From the NCBI RefSeq assembly GCF_012926615.1, contig NZ_JABBNU010000005.1:62001-126000 (forward strand): 64,000 nt of DNA, written 5' to 3'. Below are positions 1-8,316 of this stretch, piece by piece (positions within the stretch are counted from its first letter, which is position 1; every line of letters begins with the position of its first letter). The notes under the pieces were generated by a model. That model saw only the letters and a list, made by a program, of their open reading frames with translations. It ran no database searches and was not told the DNA's origin. Both the position numbers and the translations under genes were made by a program. The DNA comes from Marinigracilibium pacificum (lineage in GTDB: Bacteria > Bacteroidota > Bacteroidia > Cytophagales > Cyclobacteriaceae).

Positions 1-2
1 CA

Positions 3-89
3 ATTTTCGAAGATGCAAATCACAATAGCTGGGATCCGGCATTTGCTCATCCCGAATACCTAAAATGGATGTTTTCACACTCAAAATAA
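3..89 (+). CDS. C-terminal end of a predicted alpha/beta hydrolase (esterase), cut by the window start
   Basis: Only the last 28 codons and the stop are present. They read I-F-E-D-A-N-H-N-S-W-D-P-A-F-A-H-P and then a Leu-Lys-Trp-Met-Phe tail. A histidine in a 'NHNSWDPAF' context followed by a 'WMF' tail is typical of the last strand and helix of predicted phospholipase/carboxylesterase proteins, where that His completes the Ser-Asp-His triad. The nucleophile region lies outside the window, so the family call is an inference from a short tail. The stop abuts the convergent cyclase-family gene. Confidence 0.5.
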   Translation: MFEDANHNSWDPAFAHPEYLKWMFSHSK

Positions 90-746
90 TCATACAATAG
101 CAAAGGCTCTAACTGGAAATGTTCCCATCCCTTTAATTTTTGGAGGAGCTGCTGTGAACCTGAAACTTTCATCAGAAATCAAACCTAAATTAGTTAAGTG
201 TTCGACAATTAAAATTCCATCTTTTAATAATGTAGAATGAACAGGCCTTTTATCTGTACGAGTATCATCGATATTATAAGAATCTATTCCAACTAATATC
301 GCTCCTGAAACTTTAAGATATTCAGCGGCATCTTCATGAAGGTATGGGTGGTTTGAATAATACTCCTCGGTATTCCAATTTTCGCTCCATCCTGTATGTA
401 TCAATATAGCCTTCCCTTTTACATCGAAATTCAAAAATGCAGACTTTAATACTGCTAACCCTTGATTTTTATAATCCCAATGGACAATATGAGCATCAAG
501 ATTAGCCATTCGCTCTATTGATACATCAGCTATATCTTCACCATCTTCATACCTGTGAAATGGGCAATCGATATATGTTCCTGTATTTGAAATTAGTTCA
601 ATTTTACCAATTTGAAATGATGACCCATCTGAGTAATTGATTTTCGAAGCCTCTCTTTCCCAGAAATCACAAATTATTGGTGCCGGCAGTCCTTTATAAG
701 TGATAGTTTTTTCATCAATGGTATGGCTTAAATCAATAATTTTCAT
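90..746 (-). CDS. Cyclase-family protein (kynurenine formamidase-like fold) with altered metal motif
   Basis: A 218-residue cytoplasmic protein of the cyclase family (PF04199), which includes metal-dependent kynurenine formamidases. The family signature HxGTHxDxPxH appears here as N54-T-G-T-Y-I-D60-C-P-F-H64: Asp60 and His64 are kept, but the first two metal-ligand histidines are Asn and Tyr. The late 'HSTLL...IVEHLTNL' block with its conserved Glu-His is present, so the fold is intact. Length is normal for the family. Either it binds metal differently or it acts on another substrate. No tryptophan-degradation genes lie nearby, so a kynurenine role should not be assumed. It converges on the partial esterase with no gap. 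Confidence 0.82.
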   Translation of the reverse strand: MKIIDLSHTIDEKTITYKGLPAPIICDFWEREASKINYSDGSSFQIGKIELISNTGTYIDCPFHRYEDGEDIADVSIERMANLDAHIVHWDYKNQGLAVLKSAFLNFDVKGKAILIHTGWSENWNTEEYYSNHPYLHEDAAEYLKVSGAILVGIDSYNIDDTRTDKRPVHSTLLKDGILIVEHLTNLGLISDESFRFTAAPPKIKGMGTFPVRAFAIV

Positions 747-951
747 AGTTAAAAATCCTTTTAGGTCAAAATATGAGATTTCATATATGTATTAAAAATA
801 ATTCAACAAATATACTTACTCCTGCTTCAAAAAAACCTGCTGTTTTTTACCATCTGAATATTAATAGTTAAATTAAAAGGAAAGTTAATTTCTATAATAC
901 ATAAATGACTATTTAATTGGTCAATTAACTTAACCCGACTCAAATAAGTGT

Positions 952-1770
952 ATGGAATCTTTATTATTATTTTTTGAAGCAATGCCTGCTTGGCAAAAGC
1001 TCATCTGGGTAGTGTGTTGCCTGATATTTTGCTGGCTACTTGAAGGCTATTATCCCCTATTTAAGCACTCATATAAAAAATGGGGGCATGCAAAGGTAAA
1101 TTTTATTTTCCTCAGTATTACTCTTGTTATCAATATTGCGTTTGGCGTTGTAACGTTAGGTGTTTTTTCCTGGATAGGTGAAAATCATATCGGTTTGTTA
1201 AATATGGTTGACCTGCCAATATGGGCTGAGCTAGTTATTGCTGTGATGATACTGGATCTGGTTGCCCAATATCTGATTCATTATTTACTTCATCGAGTAA
1301 AATGGATGTGGAAGTTTCATATGATCCACCATAGCGATACCAAAGTAGATGTAACAAGTGGAACAAGACATCATCCTGGAGATTATATTCTCAGGGAAAC
1401 ATTTGCTCTTGGGGCAATAATTGTTATTGGAGCTCCGATATCATATTACCTGATCTATCGATTTTTAACTGTGTTTTTCACATATTTCTCTCATGCTAAT
1501 ATCACCACTCCAAAATGGATAGATAATACACTAGGATTGGTATTTGTCACTCCTAATATGCATAAATTTCATCATCACTTTGAAAGGCCATGGACTGACA
1601 CAAATTTTGGAAACATTTTTTCTCTATGGGATCGAATGTTTGGAACATATGTAATGGACGATCCAAAGAAAATAAAATATGGGTTAGATGTTTTAGATGA
1701 TTCTACTGACTCGGATGTGATGTATCAATTTAAGATACCTTTTGATAAAAATATTAAAACTGACTATTAG
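952..1770 (+). CDS. Sterol desaturase / fatty acid hydroxylase superfamily membrane protein
   Basis: A 272-residue integral membrane di-iron enzyme. The histidine boxes of the fatty acid hydroxylase superfamily (PF04116) are visible: H110-x3-H114 (HYLLH), H123-x2-HH127 (FHMIHH), a RHHPGD box near 140 and NMHKFHHH near 203-209. Hydrophobic segments lie at about 15-32, 50-75, 92-112 and 150-180, placing the di-iron site at the cytoplasmic membrane face. It likely hydroxylates or desaturates a lipid with O2, but the substrate cannot be read from sequence. It stands alone on the plus strand, with a strong intrinsic terminator about 20 bases after its stop. Confidence 0.88.
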   Translation: MESLLLFFEAMPAWQKLIWVVCCLIFCWLLEGYYPLFKHSYKKWGHAKVNFIFLSITLVINIAFGVVTLGVFSWIGENHIGLLNMVDLPIWAELVIAVMILDLVAQYLIHYLLHRVKWMWKFHMIHHSDTKVDVTSGTRHHPGDYILRETFALGAIIVIGAPISYYLIYRFLTVFFTYFSHANITTPKWIDNTLGLVFVTPNMHKFHHHFERPWTDTNFGNIFSLWDRMFGTYVMDDPKKIKYGLDVLDDSTDSDVMYQFKIPFDKNIKTDY

Positions 1771-1788
1771 TTATATAAACATTTTATT

Positions 1789-1826
1789 AAAGACCGGATG
1801 GCAAATTTCCATCCGGTCTTTTTTTA
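1789..1826 (+). terminator. Intrinsic terminator of the sterol-desaturase gene
   Basis: A perfect 13-bp stem (AAAGACCGGATGG at 1789-1801 pairing with 1809-1821), a 7-base loop and a run of T on the plus strand. The T run reaches the stop codon of the convergent lipoprotein gene. On the minus strand only three T follow the stem, so it works mainly for the plus strand. Confidence 0.9.
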
Positions 1827-2375
1827 CATTTCTTGACCTTCTTCCATACCAGGTAGCGGTAGTGAGCTTACCGGGGCATCCCAGACAATTTTCCATTCTC
1901 CATCATGGCGCTCCCATAATACCATATAATGCCCTGTATCTTCATAAGGAGGCATTGTGTTATCAACCCACTCAATTTTCAAGTCATAACTACCCAACTC
2001 CACAGCTGCATCTCCATAGTATTTTAAATCTTCTACTCTAAAATCAAATATCCATTTCCCAGCCCCCAAAGCTTTATTCCATTCATCAATGTACATTTGA
2101 GTTCCCTTGATAGGTTTGTTATTAGGTGTTAACTGGATAACATCATCAGTAAAATATTTCGATGCCTCATCCATGTTCCCTTCCAGATATAATTTCTCCA
2201 GCTCATTATTTTTCTGATCAATTATTTTTTTAACATCCTCAGCTGTTTCTTCAATTCTCATTTCATCTTTTCCCATTTCTGTAGAATCCTCCACAGTGGT
2301 GCTTTCAGAATTCTGACATGAAAACATAGTCAGTACTCCGGCTAATAACATAATTAGTCTGGTCATATTTTTCAT
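1824..2375 (-). CDS. SnoaL/DUF4440-like lipoprotein
   Basis: A 183-residue protein. It starts with a lipoprotein signal ending in Met-Phe-Ser-Cys, followed by an acidic linker (about 25-50). The rest (about 50-175) reads as an NTF2-like DUF4440/SnoaL domain: an N-terminal helix with 'NNELEKLYLEGNMDEASKYF', then strands ending in 'GHYMVLWERHDGEWKIVWD', the typical last strands of this fold. Such domains bind small ligands or act as isomerase/hydrolase-like proteins; the ligand is unknown. Its stop lies within the tail of the opposing terminator. No functional partner is evident. Confidence 0.8.
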   Translation of the reverse strand: MKNMTRLIMLLAGVLTMFSCQNSESTTVEDSTEMGKDEMRIEETAEDVKKIIDQKNNELEKLYLEGNMDEASKYFTDDVIQLTPNNKPIKGTQMYIDEWNKALGAGKWIFDFRVEDLKYYGDAAVELGSYDLKIEWVDNTMPPYEDTGHYMVLWERHDGEWKIVWDAPVSSLPLPGMEEGQEM

Positions 2376-2444
2376 AGTGGTAGTGTTTATTCAATAAGAT
2401 AAGATTTTATCAGAAAAAATTAAAATCTATCACTCCTGAGAAAT

Positions 2445-3629
2445 TCATGCCACCGGAGAAGGCTGCCTTTTGTATATCAAATTAATTATTCCAAGTGCCG
2501 GGCCTATAGATAAAAATATAAACACATATTGAACTGGTAAAACAGTTCGCAGATAATTAATAAATAAAATGCTAAAAATAGTGATTGCAAATCCAATAGA
2601 GTTCACAATGGTTAGAGCTGTTCCTTTTGATTCTTCGGGAGCATTTTGAGCTACCAGAGTTGAGAATAATGGAGAATCGGCAATTACAACCAGCCCCCAG
2701 AAAATCATGTATCCTAATAGTAGAAATTTTGATCCGGATAAGATGATGAATGGTGATAAAAGGCAGCAACATAATGATAAAAACAAAGCTGAAGTGGCTG
2801 TTAACTTCACTCCTACATTTAATGAAATGTAGCCTCCGATAATACAAGCTAAACTACCAAGCCCTATAATTATAAATGACCATACAGGAATATTTATAAT
2901 TTCTTGAGGATTAAGCTCAACAAATGACATTAAAATTACAGGCACAAATGCCCAGAAAGTATAGAGCTCCCACATATGACCAAAATATCCAAATGCTGCT
3001 TGTCGAAAATTAGGATACTTAAAAACACTAAATAAGGCAGTGAAATCAAATTTGGAAGCTTGCTTTCGATGAGGTCCGTCAGGTACAAATAATCTAATTA
3101 ACAAACCTCCAGCTAAATCCAAAATTGAAGTGAAAATCATTACAGTTTTCCATGGCAATCCAGTTGTAAATGCTTTAACTAAATGTGGAAATGCTGTTCC
3201 TAATACCAGGGCTCCAACCAAAAAGCCCAGAGATTTCCCTAGCCCTTTTTGAAAATGATCTGCGGCGATTTTCATGCCTACAGGATAGATTCCTGCTAGG
3301 GTAAAACCAGTTAAAAACCTAAATACTAAAATTGAAGTATAGGTATTTTGATCAAAAATAATAGCGATATTAAAAACTGCCCCCAGGATTGAACAAACAA
3401 AAAATACTTTTGAGGGAGAAAACCTATCGGCAATTGTTAATAAAGCAAAGACTAATGTTCCGGATATAAAACCAAGCTGCACTGCCGAGGTTAACTGCCC
3501 TAAAGCACTATCATTTAATCCATAAGCAGAAATCAAATTATTCATTACAGCATTACCTGCAAACCACAATGAAGTACAAAAAAATTGAGCAATAACTATA
3601 AATGATAAAATTCTGGTCTTTCCGGGCAT
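2445..3629 (-). CDS. Major facilitator superfamily transporter
   Basis: A 394-residue protein with about 12 hydrophobic segments in two blocks of six. An N-terminal half with 'FTLAGIYPVGMKIAADHF' and a 'DRFSPSKVFF' loop after the second helix matches the MFS motif A/B region. The pattern resembles NarK/CynX-like or Fsr-like uncharacterised MFS proteins rather than a sugar symporter. The substrate cannot be assigned. The flanking genes (a lipoprotein and an outer-membrane-like protein, both minus strand) give no functional clue. Confidence 0.85.
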   Translation of the reverse strand: MPGKTRILSFIVIAQFFCTSLWFAGNAVMNNLISAYGLNDSALGQLTSAVQLGFISGTLVFALLTIADRFSPSKVFFVCSILGAVFNIAIIFDQNTYTSILVFRFLTGFTLAGIYPVGMKIAADHFQKGLGKSLGFLVGALVLGTAFPHLVKAFTTGLPWKTVMIFTSILDLAGGLLIRLFVPDGPHRKQASKFDFTALFSVFKYPNFRQAAFGYFGHMWELYTFWAFVPVILMSFVELNPQEIINIPVWSFIIIGLGSLACIIGGYISLNVGVKLTATSALFLSLCCCLLSPFIILSGSKFLLLGYMIFWGLVVIADSPLFSTLVAQNAPEESKGTALTIVNSIGFAITIFSILFINYLRTVLPVQYVFIFLSIGPALGIINLIYKRQPSPVA

Positions 3630-3671
3630 ATACTTTTCTTTCCAAATTAATAATTGCCCGATAAAATTAAA

Positions 3672-3704
3672 AATAAAAAAAGGCCGGTAAGTGAGTACCG
3701 ACCC
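3672..3704 (-). terminator. Intrinsic terminator after the small outer-membrane-like gene
   Basis: An 8-bp stem with one G-T pair (3682-3689 with 3696-3703), followed on the minus strand by a T-rich run (A run at 3672-3681 of the plus strand). It lies between the MFS gene start and the stop of the 162-residue gene and would end the latter's transcript. Confidence 0.7.
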
Positions 3705-3751
3705 AAATCAAACAAGTATATAAACCTCAAACAAATAATCTTTTAGGATGG

Positions 3752-4240
3752 TTAAAACCTTATGTAAGCAGCTAAGCCTACAGAACTGATATCCCCATTT
3801 CCCGGATAAATACTATGATAAAATAAATCTATTTCTAAAATTGAAAATAATCCGATACCAATTAATGGCTTCCAATAAAAACCCCCATCAACATCACTGA
3901 GACCAAAAGCATAACCGGCATCTAATCCTGCAAATAAACCTAGAAAATGTATTCTTGCAGCTAAATAAACTGGAAGAAAGGATGCATCGTCAATTTCAAA
4001 AGTTTGTCCTCCGGAACTAAACTCATCTCCGATATAATGAATCCAACCCGCACCTGCTCCAAATTTGATCAATGCATTTTTTTCATCGCCAAACATGTAA
4101 TAGGCATTAATACCCCAGCTTGATTTATAAACATCTTTTGCATCTCCTACCGGAGCGCCACCATGAACACCAACTTTGAATTGTGCATTAACCGCACTCA
4201 TCACAAAAATCGACAAAACAATAATGTAAATATATCTCAT
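3752..4240 (-). CDS. Small outer-membrane beta-barrel-like protein
   Basis: A 162-residue protein with a Sec signal peptide (about 1-19, ending VNA). The rest has alternating hydrophobic strands with many Gly and aromatic residues, such as 'GVHGGAPVGDAKDVYKSSWGINAYYMFG', and ends in Phe ('AAYIRF'), the usual last residue of outer-membrane barrels. It resembles short OmpW/porin-type beta-barrel proteins of Bacteroidota, but no specific family is recognised. A terminator follows it. Confidence 0.6.
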   Translation of the reverse strand: MRYIYIIVLSIFVMSAVNAQFKVGVHGGAPVGDAKDVYKSSWGINAYYMFGDEKNALIKFGAGAGWIHYIGDEFSSGGQTFEIDDASFLPVYLAARIHFLGLFAGLDAGYAFGLSDVDGGFYWKPLIGIGLFSILEIDLFYHSIYPGNGDISSVGLAAYIRF

Positions 4241-4364
4241 ATCTGTAGTGGTTAAATGACTTTATTGTACTATGTACTTATAATTTAGTACATTTTTTAG
4301 ATATAACACTATCTTTACAAAAAAAATATCAACATTCTACTCCAAATATCTATTGACTGCTTAT

Positions 4365-4877
4365 TTAGGTATTATTGCTAAATATGACATGTTTCCAGAT
4401 TAGATTATACCTTGGCATATACTTATCATACTCACCTAAATATTTCATACCTATCTTGACAGCAACCCTTTGAGAGGGTACATTTTTTACATAAGTATGT
4501 ATGAAAATATTCTCCAGACCTAAATTCTCAACACCTTGATTCAACCAATATCTTGCTGATTCTGTGGCTATTCCTTGATTTCTAAATTCAGGTTTTATCT
4601 GATAACCTATTTCCGGTAATATAACTCCATTTATATCTTGTAATGATATACCACATTGACCAATAAACTGGTTAGAAACTTTATCTATAACTGCATATAA
4701 CCCAAACCCATTTTCAGAATAACTTTTAATATTTCTGTTTATCCATTCCTCAGTCTCATCAACAGTGAACGGTCTGGGGTAAAAGATCATATTTTCTTCC
4801 TTGCCAATGATACCATATAAGGGTTCAACATCATCAAGAGTTAATTTTCTATATTTTAGCCTGCCGGACTCAAGCAT
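4365..4877 (-). CDS. GNAT family N-acetyltransferase, RimJ/RimL type
   Basis: A 170-residue cytoplasmic acetyltransferase (Acetyltransf_3 type). The N-terminus 'LESGRLKYRKLTLDDVEPLYGI' is the typical strand 1/helix 1 of RimJ/RimL-like enzymes. The acetyl-CoA loop is seen around 'IGYQIKPEFRNQGIATESARYWL' (R/Q-x-x-G-x-A), and 'IFIHTYVKNVPSQRVAVKIGMKYLG' is the usual C-terminal half. The acceptor could be a protein N-terminus or a small molecule; the sequence does not decide. It lies just downstream of the sigma/membrane-protein pair on the same strand (26-base gap) and may be co-transcribed. Confidence 0.88.
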   Translation of the reverse strand: MLESGRLKYRKLTLDDVEPLYGIIGKEENMIFYPRPFTVDETEEWINRNIKSYSENGFGLYAVIDKVSNQFIGQCGISLQDINGVILPEIGYQIKPEFRNQGIATESARYWLNQGVENLGLENIFIHTYVKNVPSQRVAVKIGMKYLGEYDKYMPRYNLIWKHVIFSNNT

Positions 4878-4903
4878 GCTTATGAATTTGATATGTTAAA
4901 TAC

Positions 4904-5461
4904 TTAATCATTTAGATCAGTAATAGATTCCTCTATCTTTTTGATTCTATTATTCCATAATTTAAACGATAAATACATCAAAACAATAAATGTAATTACC
5001 ATGCCACTAGCCATTATTACCTTGAGATTATCAAAATCAACAACAAACATAAAATAGAGCCAAAGCATAATGCTAAATATAAATGAGGAAATTAAATTCA
5101 AATTTCTGTTCAGATACAATACTTTTTTAAAGCTACTTAGTGATAGTAAAAGGTTATTTCCTCTAATCGGATTACTTAGTTGAACAAGAGCATTGACATC
5201 TGAAAGTACATAAAATATAATACTTATAACGAACAAAATGTTCAACCAAAAAGGTCTTTCTGCTCCATCAAAAGCGTCAAAATAAATGGCTAGAAGCAGC
5301 AACATTGATACAATCTCAACTATCATTTTGATTCTAATTCGCATTAGTTCAGGGTGAGATTTCAATTTTATCATATTAAAAAATGCTTCCTTATTGAATT
5401 TACTATTTTGATCATGTTCTGATCCTTGCCATAATTCTTGTAATTCATCCATGTCTTTCAA
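4904..5461 (-). CDS. Membrane protein paired with an ECF sigma factor (possible anti-sigma partner)
   Basis: A 185-residue protein with about 45 polar N-terminal residues ('MDELQELWQGSEHDQN' start), then four hydrophobic segments near 47-62, 72-90, 120-140 and 148-168. The start overlaps the end of the upstream sigma-factor gene by 17 bases (8 if Met4 is used), so the two are probably translationally coupled. Membrane proteins in this position often act as anti-sigma factors in Bacteroidota; here that is inferred from context, and no zinc-binding anti-sigma motif (HxxxCxxC) is seen. Confidence 0.68.
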   Translation of the reverse strand: MKDMDELQELWQGSEHDQNSKFNKEAFFNMIKLKSHPELMRIRIKMIVEIVSMLLLLAIYFDAFDGAERPFWLNILFVISIIFYVLSDVNALVQLSNPIRGNNLLLSLSSFKKVLYLNRNLNLISSFIFSIMLWLYFMFVVDFDNLKVIMASGMVITFIVLMYLSFKLWNNRIKKIEESITDLND

Positions 5462-5942
5462 AATTTAATAATGCCTTCAGTTTTATTTTAATTCTATTAA
5501 TACGCACACCAACATAAGTGATAGTGATTCCGGTTATATCAGCTATTTCTTTATATGAATATCCCTCCAGATATAGAGAAACTAATGCTCTGTCTCCTTC
5601 ATTGAGTTGTCTTATTGCATCAAAAAGATACTCTCTATCACTATTTTCTATTCTGTCATTCATCCTTCTGACATCTGGCGTCAAACTTTCTTTATATTCT
5701 ATATTCACTTTCTTCTTTCGAAAACTTGCCAGGGCGGTATTCAAGGCTATTCTATATATCCATGTGCTTAACTTTGAATTCCCTTTAAAATCAGAATACG
5801 ATTTCCATAATTGATAGACAATATCCTGAAATAAGTCCTCCTGGTCTTCTGCTTTCTCTCGATATACCTTGCAAACTTTATAAATTATGCCCTGGTGAGA
5901 TTCAATTTGTTCTACAAACTTTTCCTTACTCAATTTTGGCAT
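5445..5942 (-). CDS. ECF-type RNA polymerase sigma factor
   Basis: A 165-residue sigma-70 family protein. Region 2 appears as 'EKAEDQEDLFQDIVYQLWKSYSDFKGNSKLSTWIYRIALNTAL' (about 28-72) and region 4 as 'YSYKEIADITGITITYVGVRINRIKIKLK' (about 125-158), the helix-turn-helix that reads the -35 element. Length and the lack of regions 1 and 3 fit the ECF class. The next gene overlaps it and encodes a four-helix membrane protein, the likely partner. The promoter it recognises and its signal are unknown. Confidence 0.9.
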   Translation of the reverse strand: MPKLSKEKFVEQIESHQGIIYKVCKVYREKAEDQEDLFQDIVYQLWKSYSDFKGNSKLSTWIYRIALNTALASFRKKKVNIEYKESLTPDVRRMNDRIENSDREYLFDAIRQLNEGDRALVSLYLEGYSYKEIADITGITITYVGVRINRIKIKLKALLNFERHG

Positions 5943-6023
5943 CTCCTTATGTTATCCATCATTAAAAATCTTATTTACCCTATTAGTTGTAAAAAGATGA
6001 GGATTTATTACAATGATTAAAAT

Positions 6024-7274
6024 TTATTTTAAAGCTTCAGGATTGAGTTTATCTATTTTAGATGATATGTATGATTGTTCAGCTTCATTCCGAACATATT
6101 TTAGTGCATGTTTATAATACTCCAAAGCCTTGGTTTGCTTATTGGCAAGTTCATTTATGTAGGCATACGAACCATAAAACAAGTATTTTCTTTGTTCTAG
6201 TTTTTCAGGATTAATACCATTTAAAATCTTTTCAGCATCATTGAACTGGCTTAAATGACCCTTTACAAGAGCCAGGTTAACAGCTACAAGATCATCATCC
6301 GAGTTTATTTCAAGTAACTTTTCATACCACTTAGCAATCATTCCCCAATTTGTATCTTCAAAAGACCGTGCTTTAAGATGTTCTGCTACAATAGCAGCAT
6401 GGTAATGATATTTTGATATATCATCGTACTCAACAGCCTTATTCATAGCGTTATTTCCGATAATTATTAGTCGATGGTCCCATTTGGCCCTGTCTTGTTG
6501 AGTCAAATCATTAATTTGATGCTCAGCACTCACTTTACTTTTCAACCTGGCTGTATGAAAACACATTAGAGCAAAGAGAGCATATAATTTTCCTGACCTG
6601 AAAGACTCCTTTTTTAGTAATAAACTACAAAGCCTGATTGCCTCATTGCATATTTCTTCTCTTACCACATCTTTGTTTTCAGAGGAATGAAATCCTTCAT
6701 TGAAGATAAGGTAGATTACATGCATTACCATTTCCATCCTATGGAGGATTTCATTTTTCTCAGGAAAATCAAACTTTACATTATTTTCAATAATAGATTT
6801 TCTGGCTCGTGACAATCTTTTCTTAATTGATTCTTCCTTTATTAGCAATGCTGAGGCTATTTCTTTAATACTAAAACCTGAGATAGTTTTTAATGAGAAG
6901 GCTATTTGTTCTTTATAATCCAGACTTGGGTGACAAGCAACAAAAATCATTCTTAGCTGACTATCTTCAATTTCATGATCAAGAAAATAATCATTTAGTT
7001 GAACCGTCGCAGCTCCAATAGATATTTTCTCGGTACGTATTCTTTCAGCTTTGATTTTGCGGAGTAAATCTATCACCCTATTTTTAGCTGCACGAGTTAA
7101 CCAGGCCTCAGGGTTATCAGGAATCTGAGTCCGCCATTGTAGTGATGCCTTTACAAAGGTGTCCTGAACAGCATCTTCAATCGTTTCCAGATTTGATAAT
7201 CCAAAAACCTTAGTTAATACGGCGACCATCTTTCCATAATGATGACGAAAAAGATGGTCGACCATATTATTCAT
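6024..7274 (-). CDS. ECF42-type sigma factor with C-terminal TPR/DUF6596 extension
   Basis: A 416-residue protein. The N-terminal 170 residues are a sigma region 2 ('LETIEDAVQDTFVKASLQWRTQIPDNPEAWLTRAAKNRVIDLLR') and a region 4 ('ISGFSIKEIASALLIKEESIKKRLSRARK'). The rest is a helical extension ending in TPR-like repeats ('KQTKALEYYKHALKYV'). This architecture is that of ECF42 sigma factors, whose C-terminal extension replaces an anti-sigma factor and which lie next to a DGPF/YCII protein, as here. The three-gene order TfoX-DGPF-sigma, with gaps of 26 and 12 bases, suggests one operon. Confidence 0.9.
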   Translation of the reverse strand: MNNMVDHLFRHHYGKMVAVLTKVFGLSNLETIEDAVQDTFVKASLQWRTQIPDNPEAWLTRAAKNRVIDLLRKIKAERIRTEKISIGAATVQLNDYFLDHEIEDSQLRMIFVACHPSLDYKEQIAFSLKTISGFSIKEIASALLIKEESIKKRLSRARKSIIENNVKFDFPEKNEILHRMEMVMHVIYLIFNEGFHSSENKDVVREEICNEAIRLCSLLLKKESFRSGKLYALFALMCFHTARLKSKVSAEHQINDLTQQDRAKWDHRLIIIGNNAMNKAVEYDDISKYHYHAAIVAEHLKARSFEDTNWGMIAKWYEKLLEINSDDDLVAVNLALVKGHLSQFNDAEKILNGINPEKLEQRKYLFYGSYAYINELANKQTKALEYYKHALKYVRNEAEQSYISSKIDKLNPEALK

Positions 7275-7286
7275 GACTTTAATATA

Positions 7287-7637
7287 TTAGTTATCAAACA
7301 CTACAACTTCTCTAACTTCAACTAACCCGCCGAGATCGTAATCAGGAAAATTATCCTGAGCTTCTTTTATCACTTCGTCCTCGTTTTGAGCTGCGATTAC
7401 AAAATATCCACCAACAAGTTCCTTACCTTCCACAAAAGGACCATCAGAAACTACTTTATCGTCACCACTAATTCGTTTAGCCGGTGAATGCAAGGCATTT
7501 CCTCCTCTCAAAATTCCTTTTTGTTCCATTTTGTTACTCCACTCAAACCATTTGCCCATTCTTTCTTGTAATTGTTCTGGTGAAAGGCCCAATTCTTCAT
7601 AATCAGCCCCAATAAAGATCATCATATATTCTTTCAT
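7287..7637 (-). CDS. DGPF/YCII-related protein, ECF42 partner
   Basis: A 116-residue cytoplasmic protein of the YCII-related (DGPF) family. The name-giving motif is visible as 'VSDGPFVEGKELVGGYFVI', and the start 'MKEYMMIFIG' is typical. These proteins have a dimeric alpha/beta ferredoxin-like fold; their biochemical role is not settled, but they are the hallmark neighbours of ECF42 sigma factors and often their targets. Its stop is 12 bases from the sigma-factor start. Confidence 0.92.
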   Translation of the reverse strand: MKEYMMIFIGADYEELGLSPEQLQERMGKWFEWSNKMEQKGILRGGNALHSPAKRISGDDKVVSDGPFVEGKELVGGYFVIAAQNEDEVIKEAQDNFPDYDLGGLVEVREVVVFDN

Positions 7638-7663
7638 GATTGATATAGTTTTAAGATTTTTAA

Positions 7664-8011
7664 TTATTTAGAGTTGATCATTTTGTTAAACTCCAATGCT
7701 TTTTCAACCCAAAAATCAAGATCGGTTTCCTTATCAAAGCCTTCAGGATCGATAAAAAGAAATCCACGCATGGCTTTTCCTGTAAAATCCATTTTTCGAC
7801 TCCCTTTTACGTTCAAAAGTTCTTCATAAGGTAATTTACCTACCCTGACCATAAGTCTGTCAGCTCCTGTTGTTTTATCCACATCAACTCCCAAACACAT
7901 ACTATCATTGACCATAAAAATCAGACCGCCCATCATCTTTTTTTCTTCAATTTTACCTGAATTTGATAACCGCTGTCTGATTCGGTCTGCTAAATATTCG
8001 CTGTAAGCCAT
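7664..8011 (-). CDS. TfoX N-terminal domain protein
   Basis: A 115-residue protein matching the TfoX N-terminal domain: 'ADRIRQRLSNSG' helix, then 'EEKKMMGGLIFMVNDSMCLGV' and 'MVRVGKLPYEELL', a strand pattern typical of the family, ending in 'DFWVEKALEFNKMI'. In gamma-proteobacteria TfoX regulates competence together with a C-terminal domain; free-standing N-terminal domains like this are common in other phyla and of unknown role. It is first in the three-gene run with DGPF and ECF42. Confidence 0.85.
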   Translation of the reverse strand: MAYSEYLADRIRQRLSNSGKIEEKKMMGGLIFMVNDSMCLGVDVDKTTGADRLMVRVGKLPYEELLNVKGSRKMDFTGKAMRGFLFIDPEGFDKETDLDFWVEKALEFNKMINSK

Positions 8012-8316
8012 TATAAATAGTTTGTATTTGAGAAAATGCTTAAAATGATCTTTTAATATACATTGATATTTTTATTTTTCAATTTAGATACTTGAAATTT
8101 GAAAAAGTGTGCTTCAGACTAAAGGCCCATCTCTGATTAGGCTCTTTTGCCTGATTTTATACCCTTTTTGAGTTTTCATTGTTTTGTCAATTATGGTTAA
8201 ACTTTATTTGTACCTATGACGAAACCGGAAATTCAAAAGGGGACAACTTTTTTATTTTTTTATAAAAAAGCTGCACCGAAGCGCAGCTTTTACAATCAAT
8301 ATTTAAGTATAGGAAA
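8012..8316. other. Gene-free stretch of 305 bases between two minus-strand units
   Basis: This holds the upstream region of the TfoX-DGPF-sigma operon at its left side and the terminator of the M16 gene pair at its right. A weak imperfect stem (AAAGGCC at about 8122 with GGCTCTTT) is not convincing. I see no conserved small gene; a 90-codon plus-strand frame starting at 8216 overlaps the terminator and the protease gene and is not credible. Confidence 0.6.
8255..8291 (-). terminator. Intrinsic terminator of the M16 peptidase gene pair
   Basis: A perfect 9-bp stem AAAAGCTGC/GCAGCTTTT (8266-8274 with 8283-8291), an 8-base loop containing TTCG, and a T-rich run on the minus strand. It lies 26 bases after the stop of the second peptidase gene. 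Confidence 0.9.
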
